A DNA stretch of 64,000 bases from Planctomycetia bacterium (GTDB lineage Bacteria > Planctomycetota > Planctomycetia > Pirellulales > JACPPG01). The notes beneath the pieces were generated by a model that was not told the origin of the DNA, did no database searches, and was given only the letters and a program-made list of their open reading frames with translations. Below are positions 47,031 to 54,696 of the stretch, in pieces (position 1 is the stretch's first letter; every line of letters starts with the position of its first letter). Both the position numbers and the translations under genes were made by a program. The stretch is from assembly GCA_016191115.1 (NCBI GenBank), contig JACPPG010000042.1, positions 34,300 to 98,299 on the forward strand. Reading direction: 5' to 3'.

Positions 47031-48287
47031 TTATTTCGACGCGCGGGCCACTCGCTCCGCGTCGCGCATCGCGCGGAGCAGATTCTCGCCCAGGATCTTG
47101 CGGACCTCGTCCGGCGAGCGTCCCCGGTTCAATAGCTCCTGCGTGATGTACGGGTAGCAAGAAACGTCCTCCAGTTGCGCCGGGAGCTTCGTCACGCCGT
47201 CGTAGTCCGATCCCAGGCCGACGTGGTCGACGCCGGCCACCTTGATGATGTGATCGATGTGGTCGACGAGCGTGTGCACGGTGCCCGCGGGCAGCTTCTC
47301 CTGCTCGCGCGAGTTGCGCAGCAGCTTCATCGCGTCATCCTCGGCGTCGTCGGTCCGCAGCTTGCGCCGCTCGATCCGCGCGGCGACCAGCCGCGCGCCC
47401 ACCTCGGCCCGCTCAGGGACAATGAAACCCGAATAGAAGTTCACCATGATCACGCCGCCGTTTTTGGCCACTTCTCGGAGCACGTCGTCGGGCACGTTGC
47501 GAGGATGCCCGGCGACGGCAAACGCGGATGAGTGCGAGGCGATGACCGGCGCCCGGGCGACGCGCAGCGTGGCATGCATCGCTTCGGCCGAGATGTGGGA
47601 GATGTCGACCAACATGCCCAGCGAGTTCATCGTCCGCACGACCTCCTCTCCGAACGCCGACAGGCCGCCGGCCCGCGGCGCGTCGGTGGCCGAGTCGACC
47701 CAATCGAGCGAGTCGGTGTGGGCCAGGGTCATGTAGCGGGCGCCCAGGCCGTGCAGCCGGCGCAGCGACTCGAGCGAATTCTCGATGGCGTGTCCGCCTT
47801 CGACCCCGATCAGCGCGGCGATCTTGCCGGCACCGTGGATCCGCTCGATGTCGTCGGCCGTGTAGGCCATTTCCAGGTCATCGGGATAGCGGGCCACCAG
47901 GCGGCGGATGAGATCGATCTGCTCGAGGGTGACCTTGGCCGCCTCCCCCTTGCGGATCGTCTCGACCGGCGCGTAGGCGCTCCAGAATTGTGCGCCGACG
48001 CCCCCCTTGCGCAGCCGCGGCAGGTCCGTATCGAGCATCGGCTGCGGCTGCGAAACGTCGAACTTATCGAAGCCCGAATCCCCCTTGGTGCGCAGTTGCC
48101 AGGGCAGGTCATTATGGCCGTCGACCAGGAGCGCCTGGCGGTGCAAGGCCAGCGCCACGTCGGTCAGCACTACCTTGGGACGCTGCTCGGCCTGGCCCGG
48201 CTGTGGCGGCGTCTCGTCAGACCTGCCGGGCCGGGTCGCGGTGGCCAACAATGCGGCACTGGCGAAGACCCACGAGAATCGGCACAT
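47031..48287 (-). CDS. M19 family membrane dipeptidase-like protein
   Basis: A zinc-dependent dipeptidase (renal dipeptidase family), 418 aa from ATG 48287, where a short signal peptide begins (WVFASAALLATATRPGRS); two upstream starts are possible. Landmarks are LLVDGHNDLPW (first zinc ligands, His-x-Asp), GVEGGHAIENSLE, LAHTDSLDW, VDISHISAEAM, ASHSSAFAV and VDHVGLGSDYDG. It is probably exported and hydrolyses dipeptides or D-amino-acid dipeptides. The neighbours do not narrow this. Confidence 0.92.
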   Translation of the reverse strand: MCRFSWVFASAALLATATRPGRSDETPPQPGQAEQRPKVVLTDVALALHRQALLVDGHNDLPWQLRTKGDSGFDKFDVSQPQPMLDTDLPRLRKGGVGAQFWSAYAPVETIRKGEAAKVTLEQIDLIRRLVARYPDDLEMAYTADDIERIHGAGKIAALIGVEGGHAIENSLESLRRLHGLGARYMTLAHTDSLDWVDSATDAPRAGGLSAFGEEVVRTMNSLGMLVDISHISAEAMHATLRVARAPVIASHSSAFAVAGHPRNVPDDVLREVAKNGGVIMVNFYSGFIVPERAEVGARLVAARIERRKLRTDDAEDDAMKLLRNSREQEKLPAGTVHTLVDHIDHIIKVAGVDHVGLGSDYDGVTKLPAQLEDVSCYPYITQELLNRGRSPDEVRKILGENLLRAMRDAERVARASK

Positions 48288-48384
48288 CGGAGGCGGCTCC
48301 GGTCTGGGACTGAATGGAGATCGGTGCATTCTCACCCGGGGGCCAATGCTCGGCAAGCGGCGCGGAATCGTACCCGACGCGCGC

Positions 48385-48411
48385 AAAAAAAAGCCCCGTG
48401 CAGGACGGGGC
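48385..48411 (-). terminator. Rho-independent terminator of the PEP-CTERM gene
   Basis: Read leftward: a GCCCCGT/ACGGGGC stem with a 5-nt loop (48393-48411), then a run of eight T (48385-48392). It lies 55 bp after the stop of the PEP-CTERM gene, in the leader of the dipeptidase gene. Confidence 0.85.
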
Positions 48412-48465
48412 GGAGGTCGGCTCATTTCTTGCGACCGTGGCTCGTGCCGCGGCCAAATCGACTCA

Positions 48466-49149
48466 TCAACCGCTGCGCTTGCGACGCGCCCGGAAGGCGA
48501 TCAGACCGACAAAACCGAGGCCGGCCAGCACAACGGTCGACGGTTCGGGTATGCCGGGCACGGTGCCGCTGAGACCTTCGATGCGGAGGCCAGAGGCGCC
48601 AGGCGCCGAATTGATGACGGCGAAGTCGAGATGATTCACGCCGGCCACGAAGTTGGCCGTCGACGGAATCGAAAACGAGGTCAGTGAACCCGGACCGGTC
48701 ACGTTCGTGGTGAAAGGCACATACGTGCCGTTCAGCAGGATCAGACCGATGTCGTCAACCGCCCAATCGCCCGTGATCGCGGCTTGGGTAAAGTCAAAGC
48801 CGGTCAAATCGAACGACAAGCGGTAGATGTAGGTGCCGGCGGCCAGTGTTTGCTCGACTCCCAACGAGCTGCGCGCCGAGATCCATTTGCTGGTCGACGA
48901 GTTGGCGACCCACGTCCCCGGCAAAGGGGCGTTCACGACCAGGGCATTCGGCCCGGGGAATGACGGGTCGTCGCTGGAGATCAGAGTGTAGTGCGGATCG
49001 ACCGATCCATCGGGCAAGACATTGCCGCCCGCGTCGACGCCCGTGTTAAAGAGACCAGGGATTGCATCAGCGCTGGCACTCGTGGCCACGCCGACCAATA
49101 CGACGGCCAGGGCGATAGCCCCCAGCCGATGAAGCCTCAAAGCCGCCAT
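48466..49149 (-). CDS. PEP-CTERM sorting domain protein
   Basis: A 227-aa exported protein from ATG 49149, with a signal peptide (LGAIALAVVLVGVATSASA). The mature part is beta-rich and Ser/Thr/Gly-rich (WISARSSLGVEQTLAAGTY, SFDLTGFDFTQAAITGDWAVDD). The end is a PEP-CTERM anchor: IPEPSTVVLAGLGFVGLIAF followed by RARRKRSG. The beta-domain resembles those of other planctomycete PEP-CTERM proteins; function unknown. Its start lies ~15 nt after a long hairpin (H1), and a good terminator follows it, so it is a single-gene transcript. Confidence 0.85.
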   Translation of the reverse strand: MAALRLHRLGAIALAVVLVGVATSASADAIPGLFNTGVDAGGNVLPDGSVDPHYTLISSDDPSFPGPNALVVNAPLPGTWVANSSTSKWISARSSLGVEQTLAAGTYIYRLSFDLTGFDFTQAAITGDWAVDDIGLILLNGTYVPFTTNVTGPGSLTSFSIPSTANFVAGVNHLDFAVINSAPGASGLRIEGLSGTVPGIPEPSTVVLAGLGFVGLIAFRARRKRSG

Positions 49150-49164
49150 GCAGGGCAAAGTTGT

Positions 49165-49266
49165 AACTCTCACAGGAGAACCTTTCGCTAGTGGAAAACC
49201 GGTTGACAACCAGAGTTGGTTTGCAAGGGAACTCTTTGTCGGTTTTCACTAGCTCTCCTGAGAGTT
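49165..49266 (-). repeat. Hairpin element H1 in the PEP-CTERM gene leader
   Basis: A ~100-nt self-complementary block. The core at 49185-49254 folds as CTAGTG...CACTAG, then AACCG/CGGTT, then GACAA-AGAGTT/AACTCT-GTTGTC, around a ~12-nt loop. Outer stem: AACTCTCACAGGAGA (49165-49179) with TCTCCTGAGAGTT (49254-49266), 13 bp with a 2-nt bulge. The core is clearly related to H2 at 49490-49556. Read leftward, it ends ~15 nt before ATG 49149, so it would be in the mRNA leader. Confidence 0.75.
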
Positions 49267-49474
49267 GTCGGCCCGAACGCTGCTTCTCGTGTTCCGAACG
49301 CCGTTTTACGTTGATCGATTTGCGAAGGTTGGTCGATGTACTACGCCGCTATTTCAAAATGTCGGTCGATGGTGCACACAGCCGATGGTGAACACAGCGG
49401 GGCGGCGTATCTGTTCTCGCGCGGCGCAAAGCGACGCGAACGCAAAGAGACGGAACAGAACGCCAAAAAAGAAA

Positions 49475-49567
49475 TCCCACGGGAACGCCTCGCTAGTGAC
49501 TAAACCGAACGACAAAAAGAGTCAGGTAAGAAACTCTTGGTCGGTTATCACTAGCTTTTCCGTGGGA
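49475..49567 (-). repeat. Hairpin element H2, related to H1
   Basis: The core at 49490-49556 (67 bp) aligns over its whole length with the H1 core and keeps the CTAGTG/CACTAG, AACCG/CGGTT and GACAA-AGAGT/ACTCTTGGTC pairings. The outer stem is TCCCACGG (49475-49482) with CCGTGGGA (49560-49567), unrelated in sequence to that of H1. Read leftward, it is followed by a T-rich tract (TTTCTTTTTT). The ~210 bp between H1 and H2, and 49568-49825 beyond, contain no recognisable gene. Confidence 0.75.
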
Positions 49568-49825
49568 CAATGTGCGCGCACAATGCGCTCAATCGACTCT
49601 CGCGATTTTAGATAGTGCCTCCCGGCCCGTCAACGAAAAAATCAGGCAAAAGTGCCGATTCGGAGAATTTGCCCCGTGGTGGCACGCAAGCATTTACAGG
49701 TAAACAAGTTGTCGCCGTTCGAGCGACCCACAAATTGGGTCTCCCGGCGCCAATCCCGGGGAATTTGCCTCGTCCTGGCCTGAACCGGGGCTTTGATGTT
49801 CCCGGCCACCGTCTCCCGAGGCCTC

Positions 49826-51583
49826 CTAGCGTGCCCGCGAGACCTCGACGTACAGCACGCCGTATTTTCCTTGTGGGCCTTCGACGGACGGTTCCAGTTC
49901 GATCGGGCCGACCGGCCAGTTGACCGCGTCGAAGCGCACCGACTGCGTGCCTGGCGCAAGCGTTTTTTCGATCGCATGATCGCCCCAGGCCAGCCGCGCC
50001 TTGGCGCCGGCTGGCGCCGCGTCGATTGTCAGCGTGACGTCGTAGTTTCCGGCTTCCATGACGTTCACGTCCCAATGCCCGACGTTGGCCTTATCCCATC
50101 CGGCCTTGGGTCCTCGCCAGTCCTGGCGCGTGAGCACAACGGGGTCCTCGTGGCGGCTTCCGATCGCGATCCGCGGCGGCGCGAATCCGCGCGTAGCGCT
50201 TACGTCGCGGAACCAAGCCTCGTACGCGCGCCGCATGTGGTCGACGACGTCGGGCCGTTGCGCGGCCAGATCGTGCATCTCGTAAGGGTCATCGACCACG
50301 TCAAAGAGTTCAAACCGCGGCTCTTCGGAAAAGGGCTTTCCCTCCGTGCCCAGCGATTGCACGATCTTGTAGCGCTTGCCTCGCGCAGCGCAGGCCCGAT
50401 TCAACTCCGGCGTGTCTCCTCGATGCCATTGAAAGAACAAAGTCCGGTCGGGAAGCTCCTCGGCTTCGCCGTTCAACAACTTCACCAGGCTCACGCCATC
50501 GAAGCGCGCGCCGCCCGGCCGTGGCACGCCGCACGCCTCCAAAAGCGTCGGCGCCAAGTCGATGTGCGCTGCCGCCGCCGCCACCTTCCGGCCGGCCGTC
50601 CACTTGCCGGGCCATCGCACCAGGCACGCCACGCGGATTCCGCCTTCGTAGCACAGCCCTTTGCGGCCGCGCAGGCCCGCGTTGTAGCGCTGCTGGGGAG
50701 GGCCGTTGTCGGTGAGAAAGATCACGATCGTGTCGCGCGCGACCCCCTGCGCGTCGAGCTTTGCCAATAGTCGACCGACGTTGTCGTCGATGTTGGTCAC
50801 CATGCCGTACACGCGGGCCGTTTCCCGCTCGAGTCCGTCCTTCGGTGGATTGCCCACCGCCGGGAACGCGGCCGGCGAGAGATCCTGTTCTTGGTACCGG
50901 CGCAAGTAGTCGTCCGGCACTTCGTAGGGAGAGTGTGGGCAGTTGAACGCCAGGTACGCGAAGAACGGTTGGTCGGGCTTCTCGCCAACGAAGCGGATCG
51001 CCGCATCGGTGAAGATGTCGCTGCAATAGCCCTTGGCCGGCTCGCTACGGCCGTTGTGATCGAGCACGGGATCGAAATAGTGGTTCCCAGGCGGATCGGC
51101 CGGCTGACCGATGCCGCCGCCGCGGTGTACGAGCGATTCACCGAAACCTTGGTCGATCGACCGCAACGGATAGTTGTCCCCCAAGTGCCATTTGCCGAAG
51201 ATGCCGGTGCGGTAGCCGGCGTCACGGAACATCTCGGCCAACGTCACCTCATCGGGGGACATCATCGACCGGCCGAGGTACGTATCGACCACGCCGGTGC
51301 GGTAGTTATATCGGCCCGTCAGCAGGCTCGACCGCGTGGGCGAGCAGACGGGCGACACATAGAAATGCGTCAGCTCGACGCTCTCGCCGGCCAGCTTGTC
51401 GATGTGCGGCGTCTTGATGACCGGGTTGCCGTGAAACCCCAGGTCGCCAAAGCCCTGATCGTCGGTGATGATCAAAAGGACATTCGGCGCTCGCTCGGCG
51501 GCCCGGCTCAAACCGGCCCACGGAAGCGCCAGAATCGCGGAAACCGCCGCCGCAATGAGCCTTGGGACCCTTGCCACTTGCAC
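49826..51583 (-). CDS. Exported sulfatase
   Basis: A type I sulfatase of 585 aa. GTG 51583 was chosen because it has GAGAG upstream and starts a signal peptide (LIAAAVSAILALPWAGLSRAAE). APNVLLIITDDQGFGDLG gives the first metal site. SPVCSPTRSSLLTGR carries the Cys that becomes formylglycine (CxPTR). Further motifs are GIFGKWHLGDN, FFAYLAFNCPHSPYEVP and FLTDNGPPQQRYN. The last ~120 residues form an extra beta-domain. Arylsulfatase-like enzymes of this kind are abundant in Planctomycetes and act on sulfated polysaccharides. The exact substrate is unknown. Confidence 0.93.
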   Translation of the reverse strand: MQVARVPRLIAAAVSAILALPWAGLSRAAERAPNVLLIITDDQGFGDLGFHGNPVIKTPHIDKLAGESVELTHFYVSPVCSPTRSSLLTGRYNYRTGVVDTYLGRSMMSPDEVTLAEMFRDAGYRTGIFGKWHLGDNYPLRSIDQGFGESLVHRGGGIGQPADPPGNHYFDPVLDHNGRSEPAKGYCSDIFTDAAIRFVGEKPDQPFFAYLAFNCPHSPYEVPDDYLRRYQEQDLSPAAFPAVGNPPKDGLERETARVYGMVTNIDDNVGRLLAKLDAQGVARDTIVIFLTDNGPPQQRYNAGLRGRKGLCYEGGIRVACLVRWPGKWTAGRKVAAAAAHIDLAPTLLEACGVPRPGGARFDGVSLVKLLNGEAEELPDRTLFFQWHRGDTPELNRACAARGKRYKIVQSLGTEGKPFSEEPRFELFDVVDDPYEMHDLAAQRPDVVDHMRRAYEAWFRDVSATRGFAPPRIAIGSRHEDPVVLTRQDWRGPKAGWDKANVGHWDVNVMEAGNYDVTLTIDAAPAGAKARLAWGDHAIEKTLAPGTQSVRFDAVNWPVGPIELEPSVEGPQGKYGVLYVEVSRAR

Positions 51584-51736
51584 GTTTTTCTCTCGATGGG
51601 TGAGTGCCGGATGTCGCGGACCCCAGCGCGAGTCCGAGCACGTCCGACATCTTACCCTGCCAAAAGCGGCGGGTGTTGGAAGTAAAACTTTCTTTCGGCC
51701 AACCGTGCGCCCTCGACGTGTAATAGAGTAAATCGC

Positions 51737-52303
51737 ATGGACCAGCCGCTCGACACAAGCGACCACGAGCTGATGCGCCGCTGCCGCAACGGCGACGCAT
51801 GGGCGTTCGAGGCACTGGTGCGGCGCTGGCAGGCCCCCGTCGGCCGTATGGTCAGCCATTTGCTGGGGCCAGCCGCCGAGGTCGACGACCTGTGCCAGGA
51901 GGTGTTCGTGCGGATTTTGCGGGCCCGCGAGCGGTACCGGCCTAGCCACTCGTTCTCGACGTGGCTGTACCGGATCACGCTGAACGTGGCCCGCGACAGC
52001 CGGCGGCGGCAAGAGCGGCGGCCGAGCCAGTCCTTGGTGTCGCACGACGCGAGGTCGCCGGCGCCGACCCCGGCCGAGGCGCTGGCTCGTGACGAACTGG
52101 CCGACACCGTCGCAGCGGCCGTGGCGGCATTGCCTGATGAGCTGCGCGAGGTGTTGGTGCTGAAACATTTCGGGAGGTTGTCGTTCAGTGAGGTGGCGCT
52201 AGCGACGGGCTTGCCGCTGTCGACTGCGAAGTCACGGGTGCAGGCAGCCCTAAAACAACTGCGCGGCGAGCTGCGCCGGCGCGGCATCACCGATGGGGAG
52301 TGA
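51737..52303 (+). CDS. ECF-type RNA polymerase sigma factor
   Basis: A 188-aa extracytoplasmic-function sigma factor. Region 2 is MRRCRNGDAWAFEALVRRW to AAEVDDLCQEVFVRILRARERY and FSTWLYRITLNVARD. A ~35-residue linker follows, then region 4: LPDELREVLVLKHFGRLSFSEVALATGLPLSTAKSRV. The start is ATG 51737, divergent from the sulfatase gene by about 150 bp. The stop overlaps the ribosome-binding site of the next gene, which looks like its anti-sigma factor. Confidence 0.94.
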   Translation: MDQPLDTSDHELMRRCRNGDAWAFEALVRRWQAPVGRMVSHLLGPAAEVDDLCQEVFVRILRARERYRPSHSFSTWLYRITLNVARDSRRRQERRPSQSLVSHDARSPAPTPAEALARDELADTVAAAVAALPDELREVLVLKHFGRLSFSEVALATGLPLSTAKSRVQAALKQLRGELRRRGITDGE

Positions 52304-52310
52304 TCCGATT

Positions 52311-53009
52311 ATGCGTTGCGAAGAACTTGCCGATCTGTTGCTGCCGCTGGCCTACGACGAGCTGGATGGCGCGACGGCCGAGCGCTGTCGCCGGCATCTG
52401 GCGGGCTGTGAGGCGTGCCGCGCCGAACTGGCCGCAATCGAAGAAACGCGGCGATTACTGGACCAAGTCCCCAAGCGGCAGACGCAGGTCGATCTGGCCG
52501 CGGTGTGCCTGCGACTGGCGCGCGAGCAGCGGCACCAGCGGCTCATGTTGCGCTACGGCTTGGTCGGTGCGGCGGCCGCCGCGATGGTCGCGGCGCTTCT
52601 CGGCGTCAGGCTGCTGTCGGTCGACATCGAGCCAGGCCGCATGGTCGTCGCCTGGCACGAAGTGGAGAGGCCAGCCACGACCGTGGACCATGATCGGGCA
52701 ATTGTCGGGCGCGATACAGACGCACGTCCTACCCAAGTTGTGGAACAGGAGCGCGGGCAAAGTCATCCAGACCTCGCCGTGGAATCTCCTCTAGTGGCCC
52801 GCGCCCGCGCCGCACAGACGTGGCCGGGGCGGCGCGATTACCTGGCGGTCCGTGACACGGCCTTGCGGTGGGGCCTCGACGCATTGCCGGTCGTGACGCC
52901 CGCTGACAACAGCACGTCACCCACTCGATCCAGCACATATTCCGCCTTGCGGCATGAGTTTTTGGACGAGCCGCAATCGCCACCGGACGCGGAGGCTCCG
53001 GGAGCGTGA
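52311..53009 (+). CDS. Zinc-type anti-sigma factor
   Basis: A 232-aa protein whose N-terminus is a putative zinc-finger anti-sigma domain: MRCEELADLLLPLAYDELDG, then HLAGCEACRAEL, giving the H-x3-C-x2-C pattern. One transmembrane helix lies at about 85-105 (LVGAAAAAMVAALLGVRLL), and a ~125-residue exported tail follows. ATG 52311 has GGGGAG (52295-52300) as ribosome-binding site, inside the end of the sigma gene, so the pair is tightly coupled. It is expected to hold the sigma factor at the membrane until a signal releases it. Confidence 0.88.
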   Translation: MRCEELADLLLPLAYDELDGATAERCRRHLAGCEACRAELAAIEETRRLLDQVPKRQTQVDLAAVCLRLAREQRHQRLMLRYGLVGAAAAAMVAALLGVRLLSVDIEPGRMVVAWHEVERPATTVDHDRAIVGRDTDARPTQVVEQERGQSHPDLAVESPLVARARAAQTWPGRRDYLAVRDTALRWGLDALPVVTPADNSTSPTRSSTYSALRHEFLDEPQSPPDAEAPGA

Positions 53010-53067
53010 TGTCGCGGCCAGCGCGGTCCTTTGATCTTAGAACCGATCTGCCTTGGGAGAATCGGCA

Positions 53068-54570
53068 ATGCGGCCCGTAGATATGCGAATAAACCGGTGG
53101 GTACGGCTCGGCGGGAACCTCGCCCTCCCGATCGCTATGGCAGCGGTGGGGCTCATCCTTCTTGCACGCCAGGCGCCGGCCCAAACCGCGGCCGCCAGCG
53201 CGGCAGACGGGCGGACCGAGGCGTCCGAGGGCGCCACTCCGCTGACGAAGTTCGACATACCCGCGCGCGGCGAACCCTCGCCGGCCCTGAAATACCGCCT
53301 GCTCCCCTCCTTCCTCGAGCTCCGGCCAGGCAACGCGGCCGTGGTCTACACCAAGATCACCGGCGGATTGGAATTCCGCAATTCGAAAGAGTGGGGCGAC
53401 ATCGACGAGAAGATCTCCGATTGGATGAGCGCCCCCTTGGACCAGATTCCACGCGAAGAGGCCCGCAAGGCACTGGACCATTACTCCTACCACTTGGACC
53501 AGGTCGCGGCCGCGGCGCGCATGGAGACGTGCGATTGGCAGTTGCCGATCCGCGACGAGCGACCGTGGGCCATTCGCCTGCCCGAAGTGCAGAGCGCGCG
53601 GACGATCGCTCGCGCGGTCGCCCTGCGGGCGCGGCTGGAAATCGCGGAAGGCAAGTACGACGACGCGCTGCGGACATTGCAGACCGGTTTCGCGCTCGGA
53701 CGGCACGTAGCGCAAGGCCGGACGCTGATCAACGGGCTGGTGGGAGTTGCCATCTGCGCAATCATGTTCGAGCAGGTCGAGACGCTGATCCGTCAGCCCG
53801 ACGCACCGAATTTGTACTGGGCGATCATGGCCATGCCGCGGCCATTGATCGATCTGCGGCCGGGCTACGACGCCGAGATGCACTTCGTGGATTTCGCCTT
53901 TCCCAAGCTGCAAGACCCAGCCGCCGCGCGATTCTCCGCCGAGGAGTGGCGCGAGATGCTGGACAAAATCGGAAATATCCTCGCCGAGTTGGGTGAGCCG
54001 CCGGGACGGCCCGATGCGCTGGTTGGCCCGGCCTTGGCCGTGAAGGTGTATCCGCAAGCCAAAGCGCGGCTGATCGCTTCGGGCCGGCCCGCCGACGAGG
54101 TCGAGCGGATGCCCGTCGCACAGGTAGTGGTCCTTTCGATCATGGAGGACTACCGGCGCGTACACGACGAAGTCTTCAAATGGATGTTTGTTCCGTTCTG
54201 GCAGCGGCAGCCGGGGGAAGAGGCGGCCGAGGAAGCGATACGGCACGCCCGAGACAACATGGAGGGCTTTCCGCTCATCGAGGTGTTGCCGGCGGCCCGC
54301 GCCGCGTCAATGGCGCAGGCGCGGATCGAGCGGCGGGTGGCCGCGCTGGCGGCAGTCGAGGCAATCCGAATCTATGCCGCGGGCCACGGTGGCAAGGTCC
54401 CGGCCAGGCTCACTGACATCACCGAGGCGCCGGTGATGATCGACCCGGTGACCGGCCAGCCGTTTGGTTACTCGGCCGTGGAACGCACGGCCACCATCAC
54501 CGCCCCCGCGCCGGCGGGAATGGACCGGCAGTACCACGCCATCCACTACGAAGTGACGATCAAACCATGA
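53068..54570 (+). CDS. Exported protein of unknown function
   Basis: A 500-aa protein. ATG 53068 has GGGAGA upstream; ATG 53137 would give a shorter signal peptide (MAAVGLILLARQAPAQT). After the signal it is mainly helical, with repeated Arg/Glu/Ala-rich helices such as ARAVALRARLEIAEGKYDDALRTL, which recalls TPR-like packing, and a C-terminal segment AAGHGGKVPARLTDI and DPVTGQPFGY, as seen in planctomycete hypothetical proteins. No known family is assigned. Residues ~13-22 (RLGGNLALP) are encoded by half of a dispersed repeat. It follows the sigma/anti-sigma pair and may belong to its regulon. Confidence 0.75.
   Translation: MRPVDMRINRWVRLGGNLALPIAMAAVGLILLARQAPAQTAAASAADGRTEASEGATPLTKFDIPARGEPSPALKYRLLPSFLELRPGNAAVVYTKITGGLEFRNSKEWGDIDEKISDWMSAPLDQIPREEARKALDHYSYHLDQVAAAARMETCDWQLPIRDERPWAIRLPEVQSARTIARAVALRARLEIAEGKYDDALRTLQTGFALGRHVAQGRTLINGLVGVAICAIMFEQVETLIRQPDAPNLYWAIMAMPRPLIDLRPGYDAEMHFVDFAFPKLQDPAAARFSAEEWREMLDKIGNILAELGEPPGRPDALVGPALAVKVYPQAKARLIASGRPADEVERMPVAQVVVLSIMEDYRRVHDEVFKWMFVPFWQRQPGEEAAEEAIRHARDNMEGFPLIEVLPAARAASMAQARIERRVAALAAVEAIRIYAAGHGGKVPARLTDITEAPVMIDPVTGQPFGYSAVERTATITAPAPAGMDRQYHAIHYEVTIKP
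53104..53131 (+). repeat. R5 half-element inside a signal-peptide region
   Basis: These 28 bp (CGGCTCGGCGGGAACC, CGCCCTCCCGA) are identical to the right arm of the R5 element at 54637-54663. They encode RLGGNLALP of the preceding protein. Only one arm is present here. Confidence 0.6.
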
Positions 54571-54579
54571 ACTGGCGTT

Positions 54580-54663
54580 CGGGAGGGCGAAGCTCCCGCT
54601 GAGCCGTAAGAGCAGTAAGACAATCCACGATTGCGTCGGCTCGGCGGGAACCTCGCCCTCCCG
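54580..54663. repeat. R5 palindromic element
   Basis: An 84-bp element with ~27-bp arms: CGGGAGGGCGAAGCTCCCGC, GAGCCG (54580-54606) and its imperfect complement (54637-54663), around a 30-bp loop. It fills the gap between the two secreted-protein genes and ends 33 bp before ATG 54697. Read through, it gives open frames that are not genes. Confidence 0.7.
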
Positions 54664-54696
54664 ACCTGCCACGCAGAGATTGACGAGGAATTTCCC

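Noticed and set aside
49475..49567. H2 as a simple rho-independent terminator
   Set aside because: Although a T-rich tract follows, the stem is far longer than usual, no gene ends nearby on that strand, and the core is shared with H1, which lacks the tract.
49568..49825. Sigma-54 promoter upstream of the PEP-CTERM gene
   Set aside because: TGGCAC occurs near 49680 but without a TTGC element at the right distance, and on the wrong strand.
52729..54246. 505-codon open frame antisense to the exported-protein gene
   Set aside because: No domain, spans the anti-sigma gene end and a repeat; the sense frame has a signal peptide and ribosome-binding site.
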